Assembly: GCA_963763015.1 (NCBI GenBank)
Contig: CAVXML010000004.1
Coordinates: forward strand, 1 to 64,000
DNA from: Fodinibacter sp963763015
GTDB lineage: Bacteria > Actinomycetota > Actinomycetes > Actinomycetales > Dermatophilaceae
Direction of reading: 5' to 3'
DNA: 64,000 nt
Shown: positions 16,731 to 24,744 of the stretch, one piece after another
How the letters are laid out: each line of letters begins with the position of its first letter
Position numbering within the stretch: position 1 is the first letter of the stretch
Notes under the pieces: generated by a model
The model's database searches: none
What the model saw: the letters and a program-made list of their open reading frames with translations, nothing else
What the model was told of the DNA's origin: nothing
Translations under genes and position numbers: made by a program

Positions 16731-17713
16731 CCGACCTGCTCTCCCTCGAATTCATGCGCCTGGCCCTGGTCGCGGCGCTGCTCGCGGGGTTCGCCGCACC
16801 GCTGGTCGGGGTCTTCCTCGTCCAGCGCCGGATGTCCCTCATCGGTGACGGCATGGGGCACGTCGCCTTGGCAGGTGTCGCCGTCGGCGTCCTGACCGGG
16901 CAGGCGCCGGTGATGACGGCCCTGGTCGCAGCGGTCGCCGCCGCCGTGGCCATCGAGCTGATCCGGGCATCGGGCCGCACGAGTGGAGACACGGCGCTCG
17001 CGGTGATGTTCTACGGCGGCATCGCGCTCGGGGTGGTCCTCATCGCGCGCTCGAGCGCCGGCACGCCGGCCAACCTGACCGGCTACCTGTTCGGTGCGAT
17101 CCTCACGACGAGCGCCGGCGACATCGTGGTGTTCGCCGTGCTGGCGGCGGTCGTGCTCGCCACGACGCTGGTCCTGCGGCCCCGGTTCTTCGCGGTGGCC
17201 AACGACGAGGAGTACGCCCGGGCGGTCGGCATCCCGGTCCTGCGCTACAACCTCGTCCTCGCCGTCCTCACCGCCGTCACGGTCGTCGTGTCCATGCGAG
17301 TCGTGGGGCTGCTCCTCATCAGCGCCCTCATGATCCTGCCCAACGCCACCTCGCAGCTCTTCGCGCGCAGCTTCCGGTCGGCGTTGTGGTGGGCCGTCGT
17401 CATCGGGGTGCTCTGCAGCGTCGGCGGGGTTCTCGTGTCGTACGCAGCGGAGACGCCTTCGGGCGGAACGATCGTGCTGCTCGCGGTGGCGGCGTTCCTC
17501 GTGGCCAGCGCGGCATCCGCCCTGGCGGCCCGGGCACGGCGGGCCGTGCACGAGCGGTCGGAGCGCCACGACCACGAGCACGGGCCGGAGTGCGGTCACC
17601 CGGCTCTGGAGCACGGCGACCACGTCGACTACCTGCACGACGGACACCGCCACGCGGCGCACGAAGGCCACTACGACGAGCACGGAGAGCCCGCCCGGGT
17701 GGAGCGACGATGA
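16727..17713 (+). CDS. znuB: Zinc ABC transporter permease with His-rich tail
   Basis: ABC-3 family membrane subunit with about eight hydrophobic spans from LVAALLAGFAAPLVGVFLV to LLAVAAFLVASAASALAA, including the conserved MSLIGDGMGHVALAGVAVG and the ALMILPNATSQLFARSF coupling segment. After the last span it has a tail of nearly 60 residues with 13 His plus many Asp/Glu (for example RHDHEHGPECGH, LHDGHRHAAHEGH), probably a metal-chelating appendix. It overlaps znuC (ATGA) and zur (ATGA). Confidence 0.93.
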   Translation: MTDLLSLEFMRLALVAALLAGFAAPLVGVFLVQRRMSLIGDGMGHVALAGVAVGVLTGQAPVMTALVAAVAAAVAIELIRASGRTSGDTALAVMFYGGIALGVVLIARSSAGTPANLTGYLFGAILTTSAGDIVVFAVLAAVVLATTLVLRPRFFAVANDEEYARAVGIPVLRYNLVLAVLTAVTVVVSMRVVGLLLISALMILPNATSQLFARSFRSALWWAVVIGVLCSVGGVLVSYAAETPSGGTIVLLAVAAFLVASAASALAARARRAVHERSERHDHEHGPECGHPALEHGDHVDYLHDGHRHAAHEGHYDEHGEPARVERR

Positions 17714-18123
17714 CCGAGAACACCTCCGCGGAGCGCCGACCGACCCGCCAGCGGGCGGCCATCGCGCGCGCGCTCTCGGGGTCGGTGGAGTTCCGCTCGG
17801 CCCAGGAGATCCACAACGCACTGACCGGTTCCGGGACCCGCGTCGGTCTGGCCACCGTCTACCGAAACCTCCAGGCGATGGCGAGCGACGGTGAGGTCGA
17901 CGTCATCCGAACGCCGGAGGGGGAAGCCGTCTACCGGTCCTGCTCGACGGAGCACCACCACCACCACGTCGTCTGCCGCTCCTGCGGCCTCGCGGTCGAG
18001 GTGACGGGGGACGCCGTGGAGCGCTGGGCCGAGGCGGTGGCCACCGAGCACGGCTTCACCCAGGTGCGGCACACCGTCGAGATGGACGGCCTGTGCGCCG
18101 GCTGCTCGGCCGCGTCCCGCTGA
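17710..18123 (+). CDS. zur: Zinc uptake regulator, Fur family
   Basis: 137-residue winged-helix repressor. The recognition region is TRQRAAIARALSG...SAQEIHNAL and VGLATVYRNLQAM. Metal sites are visible as STEHHHHHVVCRSCG and the C-terminal GLCAGC, giving the two CxxC pairs of the structural zinc site. It is the last gene of the znuA-znuC-znuB operon with an ATGA overlap, so it is autoregulated by the operator at 14968-15004. Its position with zinc transport genes favours Zur over Fur. Confidence 0.9.
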   Translation: MTENTSAERRPTRQRAAIARALSGSVEFRSAQEIHNALTGSGTRVGLATVYRNLQAMASDGEVDVIRTPEGEAVYRSCSTEHHHHHVVCRSCGLAVEVTGDAVERWAEAVATEHGFTQVRHTVEMDGLCAGCSAASR

Positions 18124-18149
18124 CGCTCAGGTCGTCGGCGACCGGACCG

Positions 18150-18938
18150 TCAGGCGGTGGGAGCGTCGACGGCGCCACCGTACCGACGCTCGCGGTCGAC
18201 GTACGACTGGATGGCGGCCCAGAGGTCGCGGCGGTCGTAGTCGGGCCACAGGCGGTCCTGGAACACCATCTCGGCGTACGCGCTCTGCCAGAGCAGGAAG
18301 TTGCTCGTGCGCTGCTCGCCCGAGCTGCGGACGAACAGGTCGACGTCGGGCATGTGGGGCTCCGGCAGGTAGCGCGCGACCGTCCGCTCGTCGACCGAGC
18401 GGGGCGAGAGCCGGCCCCTGGCGACGTCCTCGGCGAGGCGGTGGACGGCATCGCCGATCTCGGCACGACCGCCGTAGTTCACGCAGAAGTACAGGGTGAG
18501 CCCGGTGTTGTGGCGGGTGAGGTCCTGGGCGGTCTCGAGCTCGCGGATCACCGAGCCCCAGAGGCGCGGGCGGCGACCGACCCAGCGCATCCGAACTCCC
18601 CACTCGTGAAGCTGGTCGCGGCGGCGGCGGATGACGTCGCGGTTGAAGCCCATGAGGAACCGCACCTCGTCGGGGCTGCGCTTCCAGTTCTCCGTCGAGA
18701 ACGCGTAGGCCGACAGGTGGGTGACCCCGACCTCGATCGCACCGGCGACCACGTCGAGGAGGGCCGCCTCCCCCGCCTCGTGCCCCCTGGTGCGGGGCAG
18801 CCCCCGGGCATTCGCCCAGCGGCCGTTGCCGTCCATCACCACGGCGACGTGACGCGGAACCCGGTCCGGGGCGATGGCGGGCGGGCGGGCGCCGCTGGGG
18901 TGCGGGAACGGTGCCGGGTACCGGCTCGGTGCGGTCAC
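18150..18938 (-). CDS. uppS: Isoprenyl diphosphate synthase (cis-prenyltransferase)
   Basis: Makes the long polyprenyl diphosphate carrier lipid for cell-wall synthesis. Conserved blocks: PRHVAVVMDGNGRWANARG with catalytic Asp, RGHEAGEAALLDVV, AYAFSTENWKRSPDEV, FCVNYGGRAEIGDAV and DLFVRSSGEQRTSNFLLWQ. 262 residues, normal. The GTG at 18938 overlaps the recO stop as GTGA. Product chain length (C50 or C55) cannot be read from the sequence. Confidence 0.95.
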   Translation of the reverse strand: MTAPSRYPAPFPHPSGARPPAIAPDRVPRHVAVVMDGNGRWANARGLPRTRGHEAGEAALLDVVAGAIEVGVTHLSAYAFSTENWKRSPDEVRFLMGFNRDVIRRRRDQLHEWGVRMRWVGRRPRLWGSVIRELETAQDLTRHNTGLTLYFCVNYGGRAEIGDAVHRLAEDVARGRLSPRSVDERTVARYLPEPHMPDVDLFVRSSGEQRTSNFLLWQSAYAEMVFQDRLWPDYDRRDLWAAIQSYVDRERRYGGAVDAPTA

Positions 18939-19660
18939 CGCTCCACCATCCGAAGGCTTCGGATGCCGCGCTCGAGGTGCCACTGGAGGAAGGCCGCCGT
19001 CAGCCCGCTGCCCTCCCGGCGGTGCCGCGGGTCGGAGGCGTCGGCGACGACCCAGTCGCCGGCCAGCAGGGCGGCCAGCAGGACGAGTGTCTCCGGAGCC
19101 GGGGCCGCCGAGCCGGGCGGTCGGCACGCCGGGCACACGGCACCGCCGGCGACGACGTGGAACCCGCGGTGCGGACCCGGCGCGCCGCACTTCGCGCAGT
19201 CGTGGAAGCTCGGCGCCCAGCCTGCGACGGCGAGTGCCCGCAGGAGGTAGGCGTCGAGCACGAGGTTGGGGTCGTGCTCGCGGCCGGCCAGCGAGCGCAC
19301 CGCCCCGGTCAGGAGCAGGTACTGCTGCAGGGCGGGCTCGCGCTCCTCGGTGAGCCGGTCGCAGGTCTCCAGCACGGCGGTGACGGCGGTCCAGGCCGGG
19401 TAGTGCCGGGCGATCACGTCTCCCCACGGGTCGAGCGTCTCCACCTGGGTCACCGTGTCGAGGCTGCGCCCCTCGTAGCACTGGACGTCGATGTGCATGC
19501 CGGGCTCCAGGCGCGACCCGAACCGCGACGTCGTGCGGCGCACCCCCTTGCCGACGACGCGCACCTTTCCGAGACGTCGGGTGAGGAGGGTGACGATGCG
19601 GTCGGCCTCCCCCAGCTTCTGGGTTCGCAGGACGATGGCCTCGTCGCGGTAGAGGGGCAC
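18935..19660 (-). CDS. recO: DNA repair protein RecO
   Basis: Loads RecA in the RecFOR recombination pathway. N-terminal OB fold LYRDEAIVLRTQKLGEADRI and VRVVGKGVRRTTSRFG; the C-terminal helical domain carries a four-Cys zinc motif, CAKCG...CPAC. 241 residues. The GTG at 19660 follows GACAAT and 6 nt. It is translationally coupled to uppS, a standard actinobacterial pair. Confidence 0.94.
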   Translation of the reverse strand: MPLYRDEAIVLRTQKLGEADRIVTLLTRRLGKVRVVGKGVRRTTSRFGSRLEPGMHIDVQCYEGRSLDTVTQVETLDPWGDVIARHYPAWTAVTAVLETCDRLTEEREPALQQYLLLTGAVRSLAGREHDPNLVLDAYLLRALAVAGWAPSFHDCAKCGAPGPHRGFHVVAGGAVCPACRPPGSAAPAPETLVLLAALLAGDWVVADASDPRHRREGSGLTAAFLQWHLERGIRSLRMVER

Positions 19661-19672
19661 CGCACCATTGTC
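19661..19672 (-). promoter_or_regulatory. Leaderless-type -10 of recO-uppS
   Basis: GACAAT (19667-19672, minus), 6-nt spacer, GTG 19660. Confidence 0.5.
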
Positions 19673-19679
19673 GGCCCAG

Positions 19680-20143
19680 TCAGCCGAAATCCGTGGACGC
19701 GAGCTCGGAGCGGCCCTCCTCGATCGCGTCGAGGATCGGGCGGGCCACCTCATCGGGGTCCAGGCCCACGGGCAGCCGGGGTGCGACCCCGGCGAGCGGG
19801 CGGGTCCGAGCTCCCGTCAGGGCGGCCTTGCTCGCGGCGTAGCCGGCCATCCCGGGCAGCGGCTGCTCGGCGACGACTGCGCTCAGCTGTACGAGGAAGC
19901 CCCTGCTGTCCGCCAGTGCCGGGGCCACCCGGCGCGTGAGCCAGAGTGGGCCCAGGACGTTGGTCAGGAAGAGTTCCTCGAGCACGGCGTCGTCGGTCTC
20001 GACGATCGGGCCGAAGGCCACCACCCCTGCCGCGTTGACGACACCGTCGAGGCGCCCGTGGCGCTCCCGCGCAGTGGCGACGACCCGCTCGCCCAGCGTC
20101 GCGTCGGAGGATCGCCGACCACGACCAGGCCTGCGGTGCTCAT
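19680..20143 (-). pseudogene. Decayed short-chain dehydrogenase/reductase gene
   Basis: Starting at ATG 20143 the frame reads MSTAGLVVVGD, the first strand of a Rossmann fold, then runs out of frame. The rest resumes in another frame as RLDGVVNAAGVVAFG...LTNVLGPLW...GMAGYAASKAALTG and ends DAIEEGRSELASTDFG. The Gly-rich TGxxxGxG loop and about 50 following residues are missing. A second, in-frame gap of about 30 residues follows the YxxxK motif, where ALTG runs directly into RTRPLAGVAPRLP. A working NAD(P)-binding enzyme cannot be made; full-length relatives have about 230-250 residues. Confidence 0.78.
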
Positions 20144-20245
20144 CGCCCCACCTCACGGCATCCACGACCCGCATCGCAACACGAGTGCCGCAAGGTTCGA
20201 CGGAGGTGTTCGGCACGGATCGTGGACGCCTGTTCGAATGACATC

Positions 20246-20257
20246 TAGGATGGCTGG
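20246..20257 (+). promoter_or_regulatory. Leaderless-type -10 of alkB
   Basis: TAGGAT (20246-20251), 6-nt spacer, ATG 20258. No SOS (LexA) or Ada-type box was seen upstream. Confidence 0.55.
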
Positions 20258-20881
20258 ATGACCGGTCTCCAGGGATCGCTGCTCGACCTGTCCGACGAGG
20301 TTGTCGTCCGCCCGCTCGAAAGCGTCCGTCGGATGCCGCTCGAGCACGGTGCGTGGGTCGACCTCCTTCCCGGCTGGGTCGGCGGCGCCGACCTGCTCTA
20401 CGAGGCGCTCCGGAAGGACGTGCCGTGGAACGCGGAGCGGCGCCAGATGTACGACGCGATCGTCGACGTGCCTCGCCTGCTGAAGTTCTACGGGGAGGAC
20501 GACGCCCTCCCCCACCCCGCCCTCGTCGAGGCGCGCGACGCGCTCTCCCGCCACTACGCCGAGGAGCTCGGTGAGCCCTTCGTCACCGCCGGACTGTGCC
20601 TGTACCGCGACGGCCAGGACTCCGTCGCCTGGCACGGCGACCGGATCGGCCGGTCCCGCGAGCAGGACACCATGGTCGCGATCCTCTCGGTCGGTGCCCC
20701 CCGGGACCTTCTGCTCCGCCCCCGTGACGGCGGGACATCACGTCGCCTCCCCTCCGGCCACGGGGACCTGCTCGTCATGGGCGGTTCCTGCCAGCGCACC
20801 TGGGACCACTGCGTGCCGAAGACGGCCAGGCCCGTGGGGCCCCGCATCTCGATCCAGTTCAGGACGCGAGGGGTCCGCTAG
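20258..20881 (+). CDS. alkB: AlkB-type 2-oxoglutarate/Fe(II) DNA repair dioxygenase
   Basis: Expected to oxidatively demethylate 1-methyladenine and 3-methylcytosine in DNA or RNA. Iron ligands are visible as WHGDR (His126, Asp128) and WDHCVPK (His184); RISIQFRTR supplies the 2-oxoglutarate arginines (about Arg196 and Arg202). The substrate-lid region NAERRQMYDAIVDVPRL is typical of actinobacterial AlkB. 207 residues. Its TAG stop interlocks with the convergent DUF1801 stop within CTAG. Confidence 0.93.
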   Translation: MTGLQGSLLDLSDEVVVRPLESVRRMPLEHGAWVDLLPGWVGGADLLYEALRKDVPWNAERRQMYDAIVDVPRLLKFYGEDDALPHPALVEARDALSRHYAEELGEPFVTAGLCLYRDGQDSVAWHGDRIGRSREQDTMVAILSVGAPRDLLLRPRDGGTSRRLPSGHGDLLVMGGSCQRTWDHCVPKTARPVGPRISIQFRTRGVR

Positions 20882-21237
20882 GCGTTTCCGCGGATGGCGT
20901 CGACCCTGAACTCGACGACGCGGCGCACGAGGTCGGCGGGCAGCGGCTGGGCGTGGGGGAACTGTACGGACCCCTTGCCCTGCGTGTAGCCGGAGAACTC
21001 CTCCGCGAACGCCTCGTGCCCGTTCGGGGTGGCGTAGAACCCCACGTGCTTGTCGTACCCCGCGAAGTAGACGAGCGGCTTGCCGTCGAGCTTGTAGGCC
21101 GGCATCCCGTACGCCATCGACTCGACCGCGTCGGGGGCGCTCGAGGTGATGACCGAGCGCATGGTGTCGAGCCGGTCGCGCACCTCGCCCGAGAACCGGC
21201 CGAGGTAGTCGTCCACCGTGGTGACTGGTCCGGCCAT
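20878..21237 (-). CDS. DUF1801 (YdhG-like) protein
   Basis: 119 residues with the DUF1801 pattern: VDDYLGRFSGEVRDRLDTMRSVI at the N-terminus, AVESMAYGMPAYKLDGKPLVYFAGYDKHVGFYA in the middle and a C-terminal LVRRVVEFRVDAI helix. The family has a frataxin-like fold and includes an iron-chaperone candidate in Bacillus, but the role is not settled. ATG 21237 is supported by TAACGT 7 nt upstream. It converges on alkB with a one-base offset of the stop codons. Confidence 0.85.
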   Translation of the reverse strand: MAGPVTTVDDYLGRFSGEVRDRLDTMRSVITSSAPDAVESMAYGMPAYKLDGKPLVYFAGYDKHVGFYATPNGHEAFAEEFSGYTQGKGSVQFPHAQPLPADLVRRVVEFRVDAIRGNA

Positions 21238-21250
21238 GAGCCCGACGTTA
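21238..21250 (-). promoter_or_regulatory. Leaderless-type -10 of the DUF1801 gene
   Basis: TAACGT (21245-21250, minus), 7-nt spacer, ATG 21237. Confidence 0.5.
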
Positions 21251-22120
21251 GCGGTCCGCGCGCCGACCCGCCCACCCGTGAGCGCCGGCCGCCGCCACCG
21301 AGCGGGTGGCCACGTCCACCGCGACGACCAGGCTGTCCGGCAGGTCGCGCGCCCCCCGGCGCCCGATGTCTGCGAGGAGCGCTCCGTGGAGCACGTCACC
21401 CGCTGCCAGGGTGTCGACCACGTGCACCCTCGCAACCGGCACCTCACCGGTGGTCCCGTCCGCGGCCATCCACGCCACGGGTCCGCTGCCCGCCGTGCGC
21501 GCGACCCACCGCGGACCGAGGTCCAGCAGGTCTGCCAGGTGGTCACCCGTCGGGGAGCGGAGGTCGGCGGACGCGACGAGGACGTCGACGTGAGCCAGCA
21601 GGTCCTCCAGCCCCGGCTTCCACGAGCCGCCGTCCGCGACGACGGGGATGCCGCGCTCTCGTGCCCCCCGGGCCACCGACGTCGCGAGGCTGAGGTGGTG
21701 ACCGTCGACGAGCACCGCAGAGATGCCCTCGAGCACCCGGGTCACCGAGTGGTCGGCGACCGCGGGCACGTCCGGCGGGCCGAGCGAGTTGCGCGACGCG
21801 ACGGCGCGCTGCCCCGTGGCTGCGGTGACGAGCACGGTCGAGACCGGCAGCTGGAACCCTCGCGGCGCCAGGTCGACCAGCGTCACCCCGTGTGACGCAC
21901 AGGCATCCCGGACCACCTGACCCAACGGCGACGGGCCCACGGCCGTGACGAGACGCGACGGCATCCCGAGCAGGGCTGCGGTCACGGCGGCGTTGAGCGC
22001 GGGTCCGCCCGCCTCGACCCTCGTCTCCAGCGCGACGACCTTCTCGTCGGGGCCCGGGACCCTCTCGACCGTCTGGACGACGTCCACGGTCGCGAGCCCG
22101 CAGGCGAGGACCGCGTTCAG
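21248..22120 (-). CDS. PfkB-family carbohydrate kinase, apparent CTG start
   Basis: Ribokinase-like sugar or nucleoside kinase of 290 residues. The N-terminal strand NAVLACGLATVDVVQTVERVP, the Gly-rich AGGPALNAAVTAALLG and the C-terminal anion-hole DTLAAGDVLHGALL (usual DTxGAGD, with Leu here for the usual Gly/Thr) are visible. The first in-frame start consistent with the fold is CTG 22120, in a CTGA overlap with the leuA stop and with GGGGAGG about 7 nt upstream; the next GTG would delete the first beta strand. The substrate is unknown. Coupling to leuA suggests co-expression, not necessarily a leucine role. Confidence 0.82.
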   Translation of the reverse strand: MNAVLACGLATVDVVQTVERVPGPDEKVVALETRVEAGGPALNAAVTAALLGMPSRLVTAVGPSPLGQVVRDACASHGVTLVDLAPRGFQLPVSTVLVTAATGQRAVASRNSLGPPDVPAVADHSVTRVLEGISAVLVDGHHLSLATSVARGARERGIPVVADGGSWKPGLEDLLAHVDVLVASADLRSPTGDHLADLLDLGPRWVARTAGSGPVAWMAADGTTGEVPVARVHVVDTLAAGDVLHGALLADIGRRGARDLPDSLVVAVDVATRSVAAAGAHGWAGRRADR

Positions 22121-23862
22121 CCGACGGCCTCCCCGTCGCGCTCCGCCCGGTTGACCGCGGACATGATCGCGCGCAGCGACGCCTTGACGATGGACTCGTG
22201 GAGGCCGACGCCCCAGAGCACCCGCTCGCCGACGGCGCACTCCACGTACGCCGCGGCGCGGGCGTCGCCGCCGGCGGACAGCGCGTGCTCCTGGTAGTCG
22301 AGCACACGCACGTCGACCCCCAGCGGGGCGAGGGCCGCGAGGAAGGCGGCGATCGGGCCGTTGCCGGTCCCGAGGATCTCCACCTCCTTGCCGTGGTCGG
22401 TGACCACCGCCTCGATCCGATCCATCCCGTCGTCCGACCCGACGAGGGTGGAGCGCACGGGGGCGAAGCGCCCCCACCGCTGGGCGGGGTCGTCGGCGTG
22501 GAGGTACTCGTCGGCGAACATGCGCCAGATCTCGGCCGCGGCGAGCTCGCCGCCCTCGGAGTCGGTGCGGCGCTGCACGACGTGGCTGAACTCGACCTGG
22601 AGACGGCGCGGCAGGTCGAGCCCGTGCTCCGCCTTCAGGAGGTAGGACACCCCGCCCTTGCCCGACTGGCTGTTGACCCGGACGACGGCCTCGTAGGAGC
22701 GACCGATGTCGTGCGGGTCGATCGGCAGGTAGGGAACGCCCCAGTCGATGTGGTCGATGTCGGTGCCGGCGGCGGTCGACCGCCGCCCCATGTCCTCCAG
22801 TCCCTTCTTGATGGCGTCCTGGTGCGAGCCCGAGAAGGCGGTGTACACCAGGTCACCGCCCCAGGGGTGGCGCTCGTGCACCGGGAGCTGGGTGCAGTAC
22901 TCGACGGTGCGGCGGATCTCGGCCATGTCGGAGAAGTCGATCTGGGGGTCGATGCCCTGGGAGAAGAGGTTCATGCCCAGGGTGACGAGGCAGACGTTCC
23001 CCGTGCGCTCACCGTTGCCGAACAGGCACCCCTCGATGCGGTCGGCACCGGCGAGGTAGCCCAGCTCGGCCGCCGCCACGCCCTCCCCGCGGTCGTTGTG
23101 CGGGTGCAGGCTGACGACGACCGACTCCCGGCGGTCGAGGTGGCGCACCATCCACTCGATGGAGTCGGCGTAGACGTTGGGGGTGGCCATCTCGACGGTC
23201 GCCGGCAGGTTGACGATCATCTTGTGGTCGGGCGTCGGGTCGATGACCGCGATGACCTCGTTGCAGATGCGCACCGCGAACTCGAGCTCGGTCCCTGTGT
23301 ACGACTCCGGCGAGTACTCGTAGTAGACGTCGGTCTCCGGAACCGTCTCCTCGAGCTTCCGGCACAGGCGGGCGCCCTGGAGGGCGATGTCGATGATGCC
23401 CTCCTCGCTCATGCCGAACACCACGCGGCGCTGGAGCACCGAGGTGGAGTTGTAGAAGTGGACGATCGCCTGCTTGCTGCCGCGGATGGCGTCGAAGGTG
23501 CGCTCGATGAGGTGGTCCCGGCACTGGGTGAGCACCTGGATCGTCACGTCGTCGGGGATGTGGCCACCCTCGACGAGCTCGCGGCAGAAGTCGAAGTCGG
23601 TCTGGCTGGCGCTGGGGAAGCCGACCTCGATCTCCTTGTAGCCCATCCGGACGAGCAGCTTGAACATCCGCAGCTTGCGCTCGGAGTCCATCGGGTCGAT
23701 CAGCGCCTGGTTTCCGTCGCGCAGGTCGACCGCGCACCACCGGGGGGCCCTGGTCATCACCCGGTCGGGCCACGTGCGGTCGGGGAGGTGGACCTCGAGC
23801 TGGTCCTGGAACGGCACGTACTTCTGCGTCGGCATCCCTGAGGGTTGCTGGGGGTGGATCAT
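22117..23862 (-). CDS. leuA: 2-isopropylmalate synthase
   Basis: First committed step of leucine synthesis: acetyl-CoA plus 2-oxoisovalerate to 2-isopropylmalate. HMGL-like TIM barrel with VDLRDGNQALIDPMD (metal and substrate site), EIEVGFPSASQTDFDF, VSLHPHNDRGEGVAAAEL (His pair) and GNGERTGNVCLVTLG. The C-terminal regulatory domain, which binds leucine in this family, starts around residue 450. 581 residues, the long actinobacterial form. ATG 23862 gives MIHPQQPSGMPTQKY. A Leu-rich leader ORF lies 72 nt upstream. Confidence 0.96.
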   Translation of the reverse strand: MIHPQQPSGMPTQKYVPFQDQLEVHLPDRTWPDRVMTRAPRWCAVDLRDGNQALIDPMDSERKLRMFKLLVRMGYKEIEVGFPSASQTDFDFCRELVEGGHIPDDVTIQVLTQCRDHLIERTFDAIRGSKQAIVHFYNSTSVLQRRVVFGMSEEGIIDIALQGARLCRKLEETVPETDVYYEYSPESYTGTELEFAVRICNEVIAVIDPTPDHKMIVNLPATVEMATPNVYADSIEWMVRHLDRRESVVVSLHPHNDRGEGVAAAELGYLAGADRIEGCLFGNGERTGNVCLVTLGMNLFSQGIDPQIDFSDMAEIRRTVEYCTQLPVHERHPWGGDLVYTAFSGSHQDAIKKGLEDMGRRSTAAGTDIDHIDWGVPYLPIDPHDIGRSYEAVVRVNSQSGKGGVSYLLKAEHGLDLPRRLQVEFSHVVQRRTDSEGGELAAAEIWRMFADEYLHADDPAQRWGRFAPVRSTLVGSDDGMDRIEAVVTDHGKEVEILGTGNGPIAAFLAALAPLGVDVRVLDYQEHALSAGGDARAAAYVECAVGERVLWGVGLHESIVKASLRAIMSAVNRAERDGEAVG

Positions 23863-23934
23863 CCTGGTCTCACGCCTTCGTCTCGGTTCCGGTGCTCAGC
23901 CGGCACAGCGAACTCCGCGACGAGGGCGGCCGAT

Positions 23935-23991
23935 TCAGGCCCCGCCGCGGCAGCGAAGGAGGAGGCGTCCAGAACGCACGTGACCCACCAT
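23935..23991 (-). CDS. Leucine leader peptide upstream of leuA (18 aa)
   Basis: An 18-codon ORF, MVGHVRSGRLLLRCRGGA, carries three consecutive Leu codons (CTC CTC CTT) and ends 72 nt before the leuA start. Leader peptides with Leu runs before leuA are known in actinobacteria. Ribosome stalling at the Leu codons when leucyl-tRNA is scarce would alter folding of the downstream leader. CAGCGT lies close upstream, so transcription could begin at ATG 23991 or the adjacent GTG. I did not resolve the alternative hairpins, so attenuation is inferred. Confidence 0.62.
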   Translation of the reverse strand: MVGHVRSGRLLLRCRGGA

Positions 23992-24052
23992 GCCACGCTG
24001 GCGGCATCCGGCCAACCCCCTCCGGCGGCGCGGCCAGCATGCGGGACGGGGG

Positions 24053-24742
24053 TCAGCCCTCGCGGCGGAACATCCCGACCGTGACGAGGCGCCTGACCTC
24101 GAAGCCGACTCTCCGGTAGAGCCGGTGGGCACCGTCGTTGCCGGCGCGCACGTGCAGCATCGGGCGGTCGCCACGCGCCTCGATCTGCCGTGCCGCCGCA
24201 AGCGTCACCACGGCCCCGAGCCCCTGGCCCCGGACCGAGGGGTGCACGCAGACCGTCGAGATCTCCCCCCAGCCGTCGACCCGCATGCGCTCGCCGGCCA
24301 TGGCGACCAGACGGCCGTCCCGGCGGACACCCGCGTGGCGACCGGTGAGGTGGCTCTGCGGGCCGAAGGGGCCGGGCTGCGTCTGCTCGGCCAGCCGCAC
24401 CATCTCCGGCACGTCGCCGGACCCCAGCTCGACCACCTCGCCGTCGGTCGGCGGCGGCTGGGGCAGGCGTCCGGCGACGTACTGCGTGGCGTCCTCGCGG
24501 AGCAGCTCGGTCCAGCCGGCAGGTGGCAGCCCGACGTCGGCACGGAGGAAGACCGCCACACCGCGGGAGCCCACGAGGTCGGCGAGGGCGTCCCACGCTC
24601 GCGCGTCGAACCGCTCCACCCCGCAGAACGGTGCGATGCCGTCGCGATAGCACCGCGCCGCCCCGTCGCCCGCGGTCGAGGCGAGCGCCGACTGCGGGCC
24701 GGAGAGGGCGTGCCACGCCATGTCGTCGAGCACGCCGTCCAC
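24053..24742 (-). CDS. GNAT-family N-acetyltransferase
   Basis: 229 residues. The C-terminal half is a GNAT fold: VPEMVRLAEQTQPGPF, DGRLVAMAGERM, STVCVHPSVRGQGLGAVVTLAAA (acetyl-CoA pyrophosphate loop) and LHVRAGNDGAHRLYRRVGFEVRR. The N-terminal part, with WHALSGPQSALA, resembles the FR47-like subgroup. The substrate is unknown. GTG 24742 begins 2 nt after the stop of the ddaH remnant, so it is the last gene of the ankyrin-acdS-ddaH operon and probably depended on reinitiation from ddaH. Confidence 0.82.
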   Translation of the reverse strand: MDGVLDDMAWHALSGPQSALASTAGDGAARCYRDGIAPFCGVERFDARAWDALADLVGSRGVAVFLRADVGLPPAGWTELLREDATQYVAGRLPQPPPTDGEVVELGSGDVPEMVRLAEQTQPGPFGPQSHLTGRHAGVRRDGRLVAMAGERMRVDGWGEISTVCVHPSVRGQGLGAVVTLAAARQIEARGDRPMLHVRAGNDGAHRLYRRVGFEVRRLVTVGMFRREG

Positions 24743-24744
24743 GA

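Noticed and set aside
20200..20257. SOS (LexA) box before alkB
   Set aside because: Only half-sites (TTCGA, GTTCGA) are present, without the symmetric partner at the right distance.
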